Shown: positions 8,392-18,542 of the stretch, one piece after another
How the letters are laid out: every line of letters begins with the position of its first letter
How positions within the stretch are numbered: the first letter of the stretch is position 1
Origin: Ophiothrix spiculata
Lineage: Eukaryota; Echinodermata; Ophiuroidea; Amphilepidida; Ophiotrichidae
Assembly: GCA_000969725.1 (NCBI GenBank)
Contig: JXSR01S002636.1
DNA: 20,667 nucleotides
Strand: one strand, 5' to 3'
Position numbers and translations under genes: made by a program
The notes under the pieces: generated by a model
Database searches by the model: none
Seen by the model: the letters and a program-made list of their open reading frames with translations, nothing else
Told to the model about the DNA's origin: nothing

Positions 8392-8849
8392 ATTTTTTGG
8401 TTTGTTTTAGTTTATTCATTGTTCGGCAACACAAACCGCGCTGTTTTTGCAAAAAGGGAATGAATATTAATTGTTTGAAAAAATATTTACTTTGCCTCGT
8501 TTAAGTACATTTTACATATTCATTATTTTAGTACTAAAGTGCCTAATAAAGTTTCAAGATAGCAATTAACTCGATTAAAACAACTCGTTAAAATCTCTTC
8601 TGATGCAAAATTTTGGGTAGCTTGCTAGATATCATGCTATTTTGTTTATTTAAGGAAACGATAAAAGGTAATGATCTTGACACAATTTTAGCCGATGCAA
8701 ATTTCCATCGAGAAGTACTAGTGATGACGGCTTCGATAAAAAAAATGGAAATTTTGGAACAGGTATAAACTATATCAAGTTATTACTTTTTGCAAAACAG
8801 TGCGCTTTGTGTTGCCGAACAAGAACAAAATAAAACAAAAACCTAAAGC
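8392..8849. repeat. Long inverted repeat around candidate exon A (unit 2)
   Basis: Duplicate of 6830-7287. Core arms are 8419-8456 and 8786-8822. The right arm makes up most of the short candidate intron 8763-8867. The left arm would lie in the preceding intron. Confidence 0.8.
8621..8762 (+). CDS. Candidate internal exon A of an unidentified gene
   Basis: A frame open from 8604 runs through codons reading DIMLFCLFKETIKGND and on to KKMEILEQ, ending in CAG at 8762 next to GTATAA, a fair splice donor. Possible acceptors are TTTTGGGTAG ending at 8620 or CAATTTTAG ending at 8691. The phase at the donor is 0, and the next candidate exon starts in phase 0. A different frame just upstream (about 8563-8625) also looks protein-like (LKQLVKISSDAKFW), so a frameshift or another exon is possible. 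The predicted stretch is helical and mildly hydrophobic. I do not recognise the family. The exon sits between the arms of a long inverted repeat. Confidence 0.35.
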
Positions 8850-8867
8850 ATGTTGACACTTTTGCAG

Positions 8868-9020
8868 GAGGACGAAGTTACTGATTTATGTTATGAGATC
8901 CGCTTAACCATGTTTATCCCGATCAAACGCCTGTTCTTAATAAATGTTATATACGAGGGGGAATCAAAAGGTTTTAAACTTTACCCAGAAGAAATGGCGC
9001 GAGGATATGGCGCGCCAAAT
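8868..9020 (+). CDS. Candidate exon B of an unidentified gene (end uncertain)
   Basis: It follows a good acceptor (ACACTTTTGCAG, ending at 8867) and reads EDEVTDLCYEIRLTMFIP, then a segment ending YPEEMARGYGAP. The frame is the same as exon A across a 105-nt intron (8763-8867). Codons with C or G in the third position are commoner here than nearby. The 3' end is unclear: the open frame continues to 9095 but enters the 22-bp minisatellite from about 9030, and no strong donor is seen (GTAGAA at 9051 is one option). It may be a partial or truncated gene. I do not know the family, and no upstream or downstream exon was found. Confidence 0.35.
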
Positions 9021-9029
9021 GTCCACGAA

Positions 9030-9230
9030 CTCGAAAATCTTGGATTATCGGTAGAAAAACCAAGATTTTCGAGAAAAACTTGGATTTTCAACTGATAATC
9101 CAAGATTTTCGACGCCAAATGTCTAGTAATTCGATAATCCAAGATTTTCAATTTGATAATCCAAGATTTTCAATTTGATAATCCAAGATTTTCAATTTGA
9201 TAATCCAAGATTTTCAATTGATAATCCAAG
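9030..9230. repeat. 22-bp minisatellite with inverted first units
   Basis: Units of GATAATCCAAGATTTTCAAT plus TT start at 9133, 9155, 9177 and 9199 (period 22), then 9220 (period 21), with an earlier unit at 9094. The leftmost units are inverted: 9030-9043 (CTCGAAAATCTTGG) pairs perfectly over 14 bp with 9060-9073, leaving a 16-base loop. CGCCAAATGTC occurs twice (9013-9023 and 9113-9123). The array abuts candidate exon B. Confidence 0.92.
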
Positions 9231-11740
9231 ACGCATATCAAACATCGATTTTGTATAAATTTAAAGTTTAAATGCCCAAGATTGGTTAGTTGCTTAGAAG
9301 AGTTATTTAACACATGAAGTTGTATTGTACATTTCATGATTAACGTTGTTAGTACCACAATGCAAATTTAAATCTGAAATACTGAATTTTAATAATCTGT
9401 AAACAATAATGTTCCTTTTAAATTCATAACGCATGTTTTCTACGAAGCTCTCTCTGAAAGTATTATTATTATTATCTACCGTACAGATAGTGCACAAATG
9501 TTACATATGTTATTATATAGTAAAGAAGATCATACATTAATTGTAACATGTGCCACTTGCAACTGAAATCAGAACAAGTGACACTTATACGACCTCTTTG
9601 CATGTTTGACATAATCGAATGCAATATAAATATTTTTCTTTCGTCTGGAAAGGATATCTACAAATATTTACAATTTAATTAAGTCAAACATTTATATTTC
9701 TTAATAAAATATATTTTTTTATTTTATCATAAACTTAAGGAAATAAACAAAAATATCGATTTCTCCACTCAACTAATGTTTGAATGGTATCAGATATAAT
9801 TACTTTATTGAAGAAGCACGCTATTAAGGTAGGGCGACAAATGTGGCAATAAAATGGGTATTAAAGAACACCTTAAATTGATGTGTCTGATAAATGTATT
9901 TCCATGTTACGATCACTTGATTAAATTTCCTCAAAGTAAGTCTTAGTGGTGTTCAAATCTGTTGATTTTTTCTTAAAATTATTGCCAAGTTTATTACTCC
10001 TTATATTTGAAGGAGGTCAACGTAATGACTTATTATCTTCGATTTTTTTTTAATCTTCAAAGCGTATCAATATATTGGGTTTTTTTTAAATTCTACCTAG
10101 AACTGATACCTGTATGGTGAAATCAACTAGCAATTTTTAAACCAAAATATAAAAGATAACTATCAACAGTTCAGATTTTAAAACAAAAATATTATCTCAT
10201 CCATAGAATCGCAATTTCTGTAGACAAATAGCCTAATATAACTTTGTTTTTAACATAACTAGTAATTCATGATTTAATTTATTCGAGATTAAATGTAAGC
10301 TTACTTTGAGTTTATTGCAACATTCAATTTTCATTTAAATTAGGAACATAATATAAAGCGACTGGGTATTTATTTTAGAAAATTGCACTTATTTAATATA
10401 TCAAGTCTACTTTATTTGAGCTGTGTGTATTTATAAGAGGGTTAAGAAACAATGGTACAACATATTACTTTTACGAATTGGTTGTATAATGAATAACATG
10501 TTTAGCTTGTAATACTTAACAGAGCGAATATATCTAGTTAAACAAGCAGCTTTGTTATTGTTATTCGTATACAGGAATATAATCAGATTTCATTTTATTG
10601 AAAATTCAAATGTTAAATAACAATGCATTAAAGTCAATAAGTATATATAATCACCACTGAGAGTTTGCGATCCGTAACAATTCGTTCGTATTTACACGAG
10701 CGGAAGCAAAAACCCTGGCTTCTTTTGGTTTTGGTCATATTTGGTAATTATAATTTGATATGCTATTTTAAAATTTGCTTTATATCCCTGCTTCTCATTG
10801 AATGAAATTACCTCTTCAACAATGGTATGGGGGCACATATGAGATGAATCGACTATAGTATCGGGTCTTGATTTAGTGAGTTAAAGTCGGGTAACAGTTA
10901 CAGTAAAGTTATTTTTATGAGACTGAAACTTTTTTCCGTAACAAGCAATGACAGGCATATCTGAGAATTTACTAGGAGACTCGGATATACTAGTATATCT
11001 TTTGATAATTAATTTAGCCCATGTCTTTGCACCTCCGCAGAAAAAAAATACATGTTAGCCTACATTTTGGAGAATCTACTATAGTGTTGCATTTCCTTCA
11101 GTTGATAGAATACATAATTTAAGGTCTATGTCGACATGATTAAACAAATTTATTTTGATTTGATATATCATGAAAAAATAGAACGAATATTTGAAGACAA
11201 ATTATCAGGTATTGTATCTTGTGTTCAAGAACAGTGTAATATTTTTTCTGGAAAAATGCAACTGTTCTTGCGGAAAATTGTTTGGATTTCGCTTTGTAAT
11301 TTGATCTATATGGAAAACCCCATCACATCCTGTGAAGTGACCTTAGCGTGGCAAACCTTTTCACTTGATTGCAATCTTACTTGAAATCTGTCAATAAAAA
11401 CAGAAACATCAATTTTATTTGATCGTGAGTAAGGTGAAAGTTCTGCCTCGGCATATTACCTTAACAAACTTACATTTTAATCAATAAAGTGTAAGGTGCA
11501 ACAATTCCTCGGGCGAATATTATACTCGCTAGTTTGATAACCCTTGGGGATAGTTCCTCCCCGAAAGGGATGTTTTACAGCAATTGATTGTGATTTACAA
11601 GATATACAATATAATGGAAGATGCATATTAAACATTTGCTATTCAATTTTAGGGAGAAATGACATTTTTGATTTTATCAAAAGATGATATAAGGAAAGCA
11701 AATTCCAATGAACTTACCATGTGTTTTGTTATTCAACTTG
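9231..11740. other. AT-rich single-copy stretch, no supported gene
   Basis: I found no gene, RNA gene or mobile-element termini here. Open frames are short and unrecognised. The longest, an 82-codon ATG frame at 11136-11384, has no recognisable product. Small dyads occur (a 16-bp palindrome at 10984-10999; a 10-bp inverted pair at 11226-11235 and 11261-11270), but their number is not remarkable for such AT-rich DNA. Confidence 0.6.
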
Positions 11741-11744
11741 TATC

Positions 11745-12045
11745 AATAAAAAATGCTGAAGTTAAAAAACTTCTCAAACTAGCTCTATCTGATTCTTTTA
11801 TTAAAAAGAAATCCTCTTAATTAAATTTTAGAAGAATTAATTAATTTCATTTTGTTTGCTTGTTTGTTATTTGATTTTAAAAATAAATGAACTTTTTGTA
11901 TTGTAATTGAGCTTGTTCTTGTATAAAGGTATTGAAGTTAGAAACCGTTCAAAACTAGGTTTACCTGAGTGTTACTTTGTTTTTATATTAAAACGACGTC
12001 CTCTTAATTATATTTTGAATAAAGTTACTTTATTTTGTTTTGGGG
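11745..12045. repeat. Diverged two-copy tandem duplication
   Basis: 11752-11835 and 11931-12022 align in direct orientation: TGCTGAAGTTAAAAAACTTC against TATTGAAGTTAGAAACCGTT, then CAAACTAG against AAAACTAG, and both reach TCCTCTTAATTA, then ATTTT and TTTCATTTTG or TTTATTTTG. The spacing is about 180-190 bases. Similarity is moderate, so this is an old local duplication. No gene is evident. A 93-codon frame at 11907-12188 lacks an ATG start. Confidence 0.55.
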
Positions 12046-12388
12046 GTTGGTTTAAAAACCTGCATTTTTTTTACTCCAGAGTCACATTTCAAGCTCTCTC
12101 AATAAGAGAGAAACAATATTTTACTATGCACTTTGTGAAGCAAAGAAAGAACGTGCAAACATATAAACTGGGTCTCATAACGATTTAGCTTATTGCGTTT
12201 CACTTTTTCGACACTCAACTGGTTATGTCACTTCTCCCACATCAACCTTCTGTTGGCATCACTTAACACATGTTTTAGGCAATTTACACAGCAGAATTTA
12301 AAGGTAAATTGGCAGCGGAGACTTTGTGAAGAAAGGTATGATAATCGTGTGTGTTTCTGTTTGCCAAAACTTATCAAACATTTATTTA

Positions 12389-13373
12389 CAGAGTGTCCAC
12401 GAATGATTTATACCCGGTTTCAAAATATCGGAAAAAATACTAAATCGTAATTTTTCATAAAACCAACAGCTTTTCTACATTAGTTGATAAGTCTTCTATA
12501 TACATTTTCCATAGGTTTCATCAAAATATCATGCTTCATTACTTTGTGCGATGATGTAATTGAAACTCTAGGCAAACGTGGTTTTGATCTGTACAAATAA
12601 TCGTGCAGGTATAATAAATACTTGTAATATGCACACTTACTAATGTTTGTAAAGTTTAATGAATTCAACTTGACCAAATTCAAATCATCTTTCTTTGGTT
12701 TTGTAACTTTCTATAATCTAAAGCATTACCTTGGAGACTTCTGAATATAATCCTACATAAAAAAGCTATATAGTCTTATTCAGATATGGAGCAGGACACA
12801 ATATTGGCGGGCAAGTTGAAGAACCACAGTTCTGTTGATTATGTCAACATACTTCCGCACGTTGACGTTTTCGTCGACAAATACTGGTCCTAATATTGAG
12901 TTGCTACCCATAATCATCATCCAAACTACTAATTTCTGGTTGCCATATGTCAAATGTGAAGTTTCAAGGTTGGTTTCCCGCAAGCGCGTAACACTTAACA
13001 TTCTGGTCATTGTAAAGCTGTTCAACCGTAACTCAAATTGTTATTTCTTTCTCAAGGACACCCTTTATATCTATCACAGTCAATCAATAAAACCTAAATT
13101 GTATTTTACGTTTTAACTTTTAAAAGTAAAAGAGAGTTTTAGTATAGTCAGTTTTTCCTATTTAATTTCTCTGATTACAAATTTACAATTCGCAAAATAT
13201 ACACTGTTTAGAAAAATCTCTATAACTTTCCACAGGAACATGCTTTTTTGAAAAAATCAAAATTCTTCAGAAACCTAAAGACATGCTTAACTTGAAAATA
13301 AAGCAGATTTGACCTTACCCTCTGGAGCATGAAAAATCCAATAACCGGGTATAAATCATTCGTGGACACTCTG
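12389..13373 (-). mobile_element. Decayed mariner-like transposon, 985 bp
   Basis: Perfect 31-bp inverted termini beginning CAGAGTGTCCACGAATGATT lie at 12389-12419 and 13343-13373. TA flanks both ends (12387-12388 and 13374-13375), the target duplication of Tc1/mariner elements. The terminal pattern CAGaGTGTCC is typical of mariner. Inside on the minus strand are transposase fragments. At 985 bp it is shorter than a usual 1.3-kb mariner and the N-terminal DNA-binding part is not recognisable, so it has an internal deletion. The perfect termini contrast with the broken gene, which suggests it may have moved with help from an active relative. Confidence 0.88.
12480..13025 (-). pseudogene. Mariner transposase remnant
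   Basis: Two minus-strand frames resemble mariner transposase in the right order. At 12780-13025 the residues VVWMMIMGSNSILGPVFVDE followed by VNVRKYVDIINRTVV match the part of the DDE domain just after the first catalytic Asp. At 12480-12683 the end MKPMENVYRRL resembles the conserved C-terminal helix (V-MEN-RRL type). Between them lies a stop at 12780 followed by further stops, where the QDGAP-H catalytic block should be. No catalytic triad can be read, so the protein is inactive. Family assignment rests on motif recall and the TIR/TA context. Confidence 0.72.
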
Positions 13374-13375
13374 TA

Positions 13376-13713
13376 GATCAAAATGATGTTTTCAATAATT
13401 GTTTGCTTCATTACTATCAAAACTTCTTCCGAAAATAGTTTTGTCTTGTTTCCACGGGATATATATTTATTTTTAATAGTTGAAACATTTTTAAAGCTGT
13501 ATATCTGATCCTCAATTTTGTGTTACATTTTTTCTTTTATTTTAACACACCCCGCTATACAGCACAATTTACTACAATAGCCTGATCATTTATTTTAACA
13601 CTTTCAAAAGTACACGCTTAAACCGAAAATAACCTTTATATGTTTTAATGGATCCTTTAACAGTGTAAAGGAGGGAACGTGATTGTTAAATGAGTTGCCA
13701 GTTTGTACATATT
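13376..13713. other. AT-rich spacer, nothing recognised
   Basis: Between the mariner and block A copy 2. No gene, repeat terminus or RNA was seen. Its right edge is the point where similarity to window position 1 begins. Confidence 0.6.
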
Positions 13714-14060
13714 TGGGTCAAAACTACACGATATTGGGTAACAGTGTCCGGGAATAAAGGTGCAGCGATCAGCGTAAAAGCTACCCGTTATGGTGTAAAT
13801 TTTATAGCGATCTGTGCAAACGTTTACCCCATTTGACAACCATGTTGTATTCCTGACAATATGTAAGCAAAAACACCTTTAATTGACTACCAACATTGTA
13901 TTCAAAGCACGCAAATTAAGTAAGTTAATTTTTACTTTAAAACGTACCAGTACAGAATTGGTTTTAAATCAACACTTTGTCCGTAGCAATATTGCCTGAA
14001 AACCTACCACAAAAGGTAAAAAAGAGGAAAAGATAATGAGTTGATCTAGTAGGTAGGATT

Positions 14061-14213
14061 GGTGCTTTCAATTCATTATTAACGGCATGCCATGGCTAAT
14101 GCTGCAAGCTAAGTCATTCGTTCAAAGTAAAACATATACTTATAAAGCATAGAACTTGACAATGTATATAAAAAAACATTCGCCTTTACATGACCTGGCC
14201 GATATTTTTCGTG
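14061..14213. repeat. Shared monomer core, copy in block A2
   Basis: Identical to 348-500 as part of the block A duplication. Confidence 0.75.
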
Positions 14214-14340
14214 CCTTTCAAGTCATCAGTGAATTGCGTCTGTATAAAAGTAATATTTTGAACCATTTCTTAACAGTATGGATAAAAGATTTAATGCATA
14301 TTTCAAATAAAAGGTACTTCAATGATGAACTAAAATAATT

Positions 14341-14673
14341 TTAACCCGCTATCCGCTCGATAATAAAACATTTGCCTTCAAAGTAATATAGGTTAAATTT
14401 GGCAGAGGGGAGCGTGCCCGAGCAGCAGAGTCCACAATTTATTATATTTTCGATGAAGGGTTCGCCACACCTCCTTCCCTTCGAGTATGTAACCTTCCCA
14501 ACATCATGTAATGAAATACAGCGTCCATGTGAGTAAGTGTCCAAGCTGTACGATCCAATTGTGTAGAACGTACTTGCACGATCAATAATCAATTGATTGC
14601 GACTTTGTCCGTATAGTTCAATATTATTAGACCTAGACCCGGACTCCTGGTTATGGGAGACGCTCAGTCTCAT
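14341..14673 (-). CDS. Second copy of the unidentified 110-codon ORF (doubtful)
   Basis: Identical to 628-960 within the duplicated block A. It adds no independent evidence of coding because the whole block is nearly identical. Same doubts: unknown product, Cys-rich C-terminal half, start inside SINE-like sequence. Confidence 0.15.
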   Translation of the reverse strand: MRLSVSHNQESGSRSNNIELYGQSRNQLIIDRASTFYTIGSYSLDTYSHGRCISLHDVGKVTYSKGRRCGEPFIENIINCGLCCSGTLPSAKFNLYYFEGKCFIIERIAG

Positions 14674-14749
14674 TACAGGTACCCATTTAATACCTGGGTG
14701 GAGAGGAACACATTAGGGTTAATATCTTGCTCAATGACAACACGCACGC

Positions 14750-14823
14750 CGCCCACCGGAATCGAACCCAAGACTCTCAATGACCGGTGATTAACAGTTG
14801 AGGACCGCTAGGCCACGCATGTC
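14750..14823 (-). mobile_element. tRNA-derived SINE head (block A2)
   Basis: Duplicate of 1037-1110. B box at 14758-14768 and A box at 14805-14815 on the minus strand. It was carried by the block duplication and is not an independent insertion. Confidence 0.65.
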
Positions 14824-15818
14824 CGTACACCATCGAAAAGAATGGGACAAACAGGTCCAAAAACATCTTTAGGACCGTCACACCTTCCGCAAAACAACCC
14901 ACCACTTAAACTAGCCTGCATTTTGCACACCTACAATAGAAGCTCCAAGAGCATGCACTAGTAGTACACAAATGTTTGAGAAAAATGAGAATTCAAGAAT
15001 TCAACAACTCCAGAGTTAAATAAAAAAGAAACCAGCTGATCTTGTAGAAAATGGAAACTGATTCTAACGCTTCACAATACAAATAAAATTTAAAAAAATC
15101 ATGTGCGCTTCAGTTTTGCAACGATGAAATTTGATCTTAAAGGGATCAGAAGATTGACTTTCTAGATATCAATGAACTCGGGAGGTACATCGCTATTCAC
15201 TAGTAGCACACACTTGATGTTTCATCAATCGGATTCCAAGATCTCAAACGGGGCCCCCCCCCTCCGGCTGTGAGATGGGTCAAAATAGCCCGGCTCTTTT
15301 AGGGTTAATGCGGTATATAATAATGAATATAAGTCAGCGGGGTTTCTGTTTCGAGTTTTGCATGATACCTGGTGTATATTTCTTTATTTTTTCTGATTGT
15401 TTGTAACAGTGGTAAACGGCAATTGAACCCTTTTTTTCAGTCGCAAAGTATCTAGTTACACAGGTTAATCTTCAAATTGACTGTTGTTTGACAATATGTA
15501 CGCAGCAGAAAGGTTAACAACGAAATTGACAATCAAGTTACTATAATATCTACGGGAAAGGTACAAAGTGAGATAAACATTTGTCTAATGATAAAGTCAT
15601 ATTTTAAGTTTGTTCTTAATGGAAATTTATCATCCATTACACTTAAGCACTTATCGAATTGATGTTTGCTTGCAATATATACTATAAAACGTTGTCCGCA
15701 AGTCTTAGCGCAATTATATTCAGAGACGATGCATCGAAAGTTGGTAGGAACTGTCAAAATTGTTGATAAAGTATTGTGAAAAACAATTTCAAATGGTGAA
15801 GAAACAATATGTTGCGAA

Positions 15819-16065
15819 GGTTCGCCAGTCGAATGAAATAAGGTCCGCTAGTCCGAAAATGAAATAGGGTTCGCTAGTCCGAAAATGAAATAGGGTTCGT
15901 TAGTCCGAAAATGAAATAAGGTTCGGACCAGCGAACCTTATTTCAATTTCGGACTAGCGAGCCTTTTATCATTTTCGGACTAGCGAACCCCCGGGTATAG
16001 GAAAATACGCTTTCGGACTAGCGAACCTTATTTCATTTTCGGAGTAGCGAACTTTCGGACTAGCA
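15819..16065. repeat. Contracted paralog of the inverted minisatellite
   Basis: This sits at the same place in copy 2 with about 4 forward units and about 6 reverse units, some 247 bp against 613 bp in copy 1. The turn is tight: forward units run into GGTTCGGACCAGCGAACC at 15920-15937 with almost no spacer. Flanks on both sides match copy 1, so the array changed length after duplication while keeping both orientations. Confidence 0.93.
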
Positions 16066-16260
16066 GGCTGTTTCCGTCCCATCTATCTAGTCGAAAATGA
16101 TCTCAATATCTATTATAATTCAAGTACGCCAAATGGATTTAGTGCTGTGTATATACCTCATAAATTATCCCTGAGGAATGTATTTTAAGCATACACTCTG
16201 TCAGAAATAATACTACACAAGCTTTAAGACCTAGGCAAAAGCAAGTGGGATGATAATAAC

Positions 16261-16500
16261 TTTATATCAAGCCGAAATAAGTGCTTTCAATTCATTATTC
16301 CACGAAATAGTAAACGACTGCTTACAGCAATGTTGTTCTTCTCCAATAGAACATTTACTTTAAAGCATGGAACTTGTCAAAATAAAGAGGCGTTTCAAAT
16401 AAAACACCCGCTTTATACAACCTGACCGATTTTTGTTTTTCCTGTCTGCCAATCCGCAAGGGGTTTGATACATATGTATGTTCAAACGAAGAAGTAGTGA
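16261..16500. repeat. Shared monomer core, copy in block B2
   Basis: Closely matches 2911-3150. An extra T in the GATTTTTG run (about 16427-16435) shifts the minus-strand frame that is open in B1. Confidence 0.8.
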
Positions 16501-17123
16501 ATGAACTTCTATCGAGACTTTAAATGGCAATGTAACAGAGAATTAAATTGAAACATTTGCAAAACCCGAGTTCAATCTGTTAACACGTAGAAGAATATGC
16601 CTCATGTTGTTATTTAATGGAATCTAATGTTCTTTCAATCGCACGTCAGTGGGAGGCTCATCGTAGAGCTGTCTCAAGTTCAAGGTCATTGATTCATATT
16701 TTGTTAACTTGATTAGATAAAGAATGTTATTTGTGTGATAATATTAAGTTGTAAACTTATACGATTTGTAATTATGTTTCATATTGTTTATTTAAATAGC
16801 ATAATTACTATCTTTGTAGGATGGCGCAACAACTGTTGTCGCCTATATAGTTTTGCAAATATGTAACAGGATTATGTGTCACTAATTAATAGGCCGTAGC
16901 ATGGGGTTATTTTTCCATTAACATGATTATTTATATTTTCTAACAAACGCGCTTGTAACATAACAGTGGTATACGTCAATCGAATGTTTCTTTCAAATGT
17001 AAATTAATAACACAGGTATGATACTATGAATTTGCAAAGAACTCCGACTTGTACTTCATCGACGAATAGATTGCCCTTGAAAAAATGATTTCCTTGAGAA
17101 GGAAAGAGTTAAAAAACGCCTGT

Positions 17124-17192
17124 TTTTACCAGGATTCAAACCGGGGACATCTTGTTTCGCAAGCGAGTGCAAACTCGCTGCCCAGGCAGCAA
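17124..17192 (-). mobile_element. tRNA-derived SINE head, second type (block B2)
   Basis: Paralog of 3783-3851. The B box GGTTTGAATCC (17132-17142) is unchanged and the A-box-like TGGGCAGCGAG is at 17174-17184, again 42 bases apart. The B box is kept while the flanks have diverged, but two copies are too few to argue for selection. Confidence 0.6.
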
Positions 17193-17667
17193 GTTTAATC
17201 CCGTCTGTGACGTACCTGGGTTAATTGCATAATCGTGATTTTCTGAAGTTATTTAGTGAGATTTGGTTCTGTTAGGGTTTGTTCTTATATCTCTAAGACC
17301 ACTTTCAACAACTGGTAAAAATGTTTTGCATTGAAACATTGAAATCGGAGAATAGAAAACAATAATATTGATACTTATGGTCAAGAGTAATGTAAATGTT
17401 AAAATTATGATCACTGTTTCACATTCATTTTAAATTCAATTTTCAGTTTAAAAGATGTCTTAAAATATGTGCACAGTGGAGCAAATTTGCTCATTTCTTT
17501 TCATTGCACAAGAGTCTAGTATTAATGCAAATAAGAATTTAATTCGGGCAAAGCACCTAATTAAATTCCATTTGATGGGGCGAGTTCCCATTTCATTTAT
17601 TGTTTAGCCATCCCTTGGGAAACGAATTGTGCACAAATTCCATTCATGGATTGCCAACTTGTGTTTA

Positions 17668-17928
17668 AAGGCTCTGTCAGACATCACCGTATAGAGCAAA
17701 CGTATGAATAACGTACAAAAGTTTCCCATATTGAACGTGTGCTAAACGGACCACCACCGTATGAACAACGAATTAAACGTATACATAACGGACAGACCGT
17801 ATGGATAATGTATTGAACGTACTTGTAACGAACACATGACGAACAACAATGCATAAAACAGAACAATAGTGGGATTAAGTACGTTAGGCGTACGTTTTGC
17901 TCTATACGGTGATGTGTGACAGAGCCTT
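17668..17928. mobile_element. 261-bp TA-flanked MITE with an empty site in the paralog
   Basis: The termini AAGGCTCTGTCAGACATCAC... and (other strand, right end) AAGGCTCTGTCACACATCAC... match over about 38 bases with one mismatch and one indel. TA flanks both ends (17666-17667 and 17929-17930). The paralog at 4349-4361 reads GTGTTTTACAATG with no insert, which is the empty site. Internally the motif CGTATGAA-AACG recurs several times with variation. No coding frame, and the minus-strand open frame across it is a shadow. It inserted after the block B duplication. Confidence 0.88.
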
Positions 17929-18111
17929 TACAATGAAACATACCCACTGTTCTCTCCCGCAGATTAATCATGATTGTAATGAAACAAGGTCCTTAACGAT
18001 GAATCAAAAGCACCCAAGCCTTTAATTTCTTTTTAATGTGCAAGGTTTACTTCACACATTGCCACAATACATTGTGATTGATAATTTTTAGTAATTAGCA
18101 AACAAAATTTA

Positions 18112-18440
18112 TAAGGCTAGTTCAAAAAGTGAGTTTACGAATAGTTAATAAAATTTTCCCAGGTTTTCTAAAATTATAAATCGTAATTCCCTTTCATTGC
18201 GTCCACCAGTCTAATATGTGGTCTATTCATATTTACAAACATTTAGATGGGAAACTTGTGATTTTGTAAACCAATTACCAAAGATCACGAATTCTAGTGC
18301 CTAACTAAAGGTGAATTAATTTTTTTTGTATATTTCTTATTGCTTACAAAACAAAATGGATTTGTTTACGGGACACAATTTTCACCCTTGTATTTTTTAA
18401 TGGTACGTTTCTTCAGAACAAAGATGATTCCATGTTGTTT
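18112..18440 (+). mobile_element. Left-end fragment of the GGCCTGTTCA-type element (block B2)
   Basis: Paralog of 4532-4860 with the same TAAGGCTAGTTC start and the same internal landmarks. It was inherited through the block B duplication. Confidence 0.6.
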
Positions 18441-18542
18441 ATAATTTGAAAAAATATCAGAATCGTAAAGATTTTTTATGTCTTTATTTTAAACATTCAT
18501 CGGTTGTTGTGTTGTCTTTTGTAAATGCGCTTCAATCTTATT

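Larger units (their letters stand above)
7299..8860. repeat. 1562-bp tandem duplication, unit 2
   Basis: This is a head-to-tail copy of 5737-7298 at an offset of 1562. I found no difference on reading across. Such identity means a very recent tandem duplication or an assembly duplication. Only this unit keeps the natural downstream continuation, so its copy of candidate exon A can be joined to candidate exon B at 8868. Unit 1 runs straight into the start of unit 2 instead. Confidence 0.95.
13714..15758. repeat. Segmental duplication block A, copy 2
   Basis: This is a near-identical copy of 1-2045 in direct orientation. The upstream flank (13376-13713) is not seen elsewhere in the window. The extreme identity, compared with the visibly diverged block B next to it, points to recent gene conversion, a recent independent duplication, or an assembly artefact. 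Internal features match copy 1: monomer core 14061-14213, ORF 14341-14673 on the minus strand, and SINE head 14750-14823. Confidence 0.95.

Noticed and set aside
9094-9230. CRISPR-like array
   Set aside because: Repeats of 22 bp are contiguous with no unique spacers, include inverted units, and the DNA looks like that of an animal.
10984-10999. 16-bp perfect palindrome GATATACTAGTATATC
   Set aside because: Single occurrence in AT-rich DNA with no neighbouring repeat, so chance is a sufficient explanation.
11226-11270. 10-bp perfect inverted repeat CAAGAACAGT/ACTGTTCTTG as MITE termini
   Set aside because: Only 45 bp end to end with no target duplication; probably a chance hairpin.
11136-11384. 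82-codon ATG frame followed by an AATAAA-like run (11393-11398)
   Set aside because: No recognisable domain, no splice or promoter support, and polyadenylation-like hexamers are expected by chance in AT-rich DNA.
12193-12450. 85-codon plus-strand frame reaching into the mariner terminus
   Set aside because: Its C-terminal part translates the transposon's inverted repeat and it has no recognisable content before that.
17684-17971. 95-codon minus-strand frame
   Set aside because: It runs across a 261-bp MITE and its flank; it is absent from the empty paralogous site and the Cys and Tyr richness comes from the repeated motifs.
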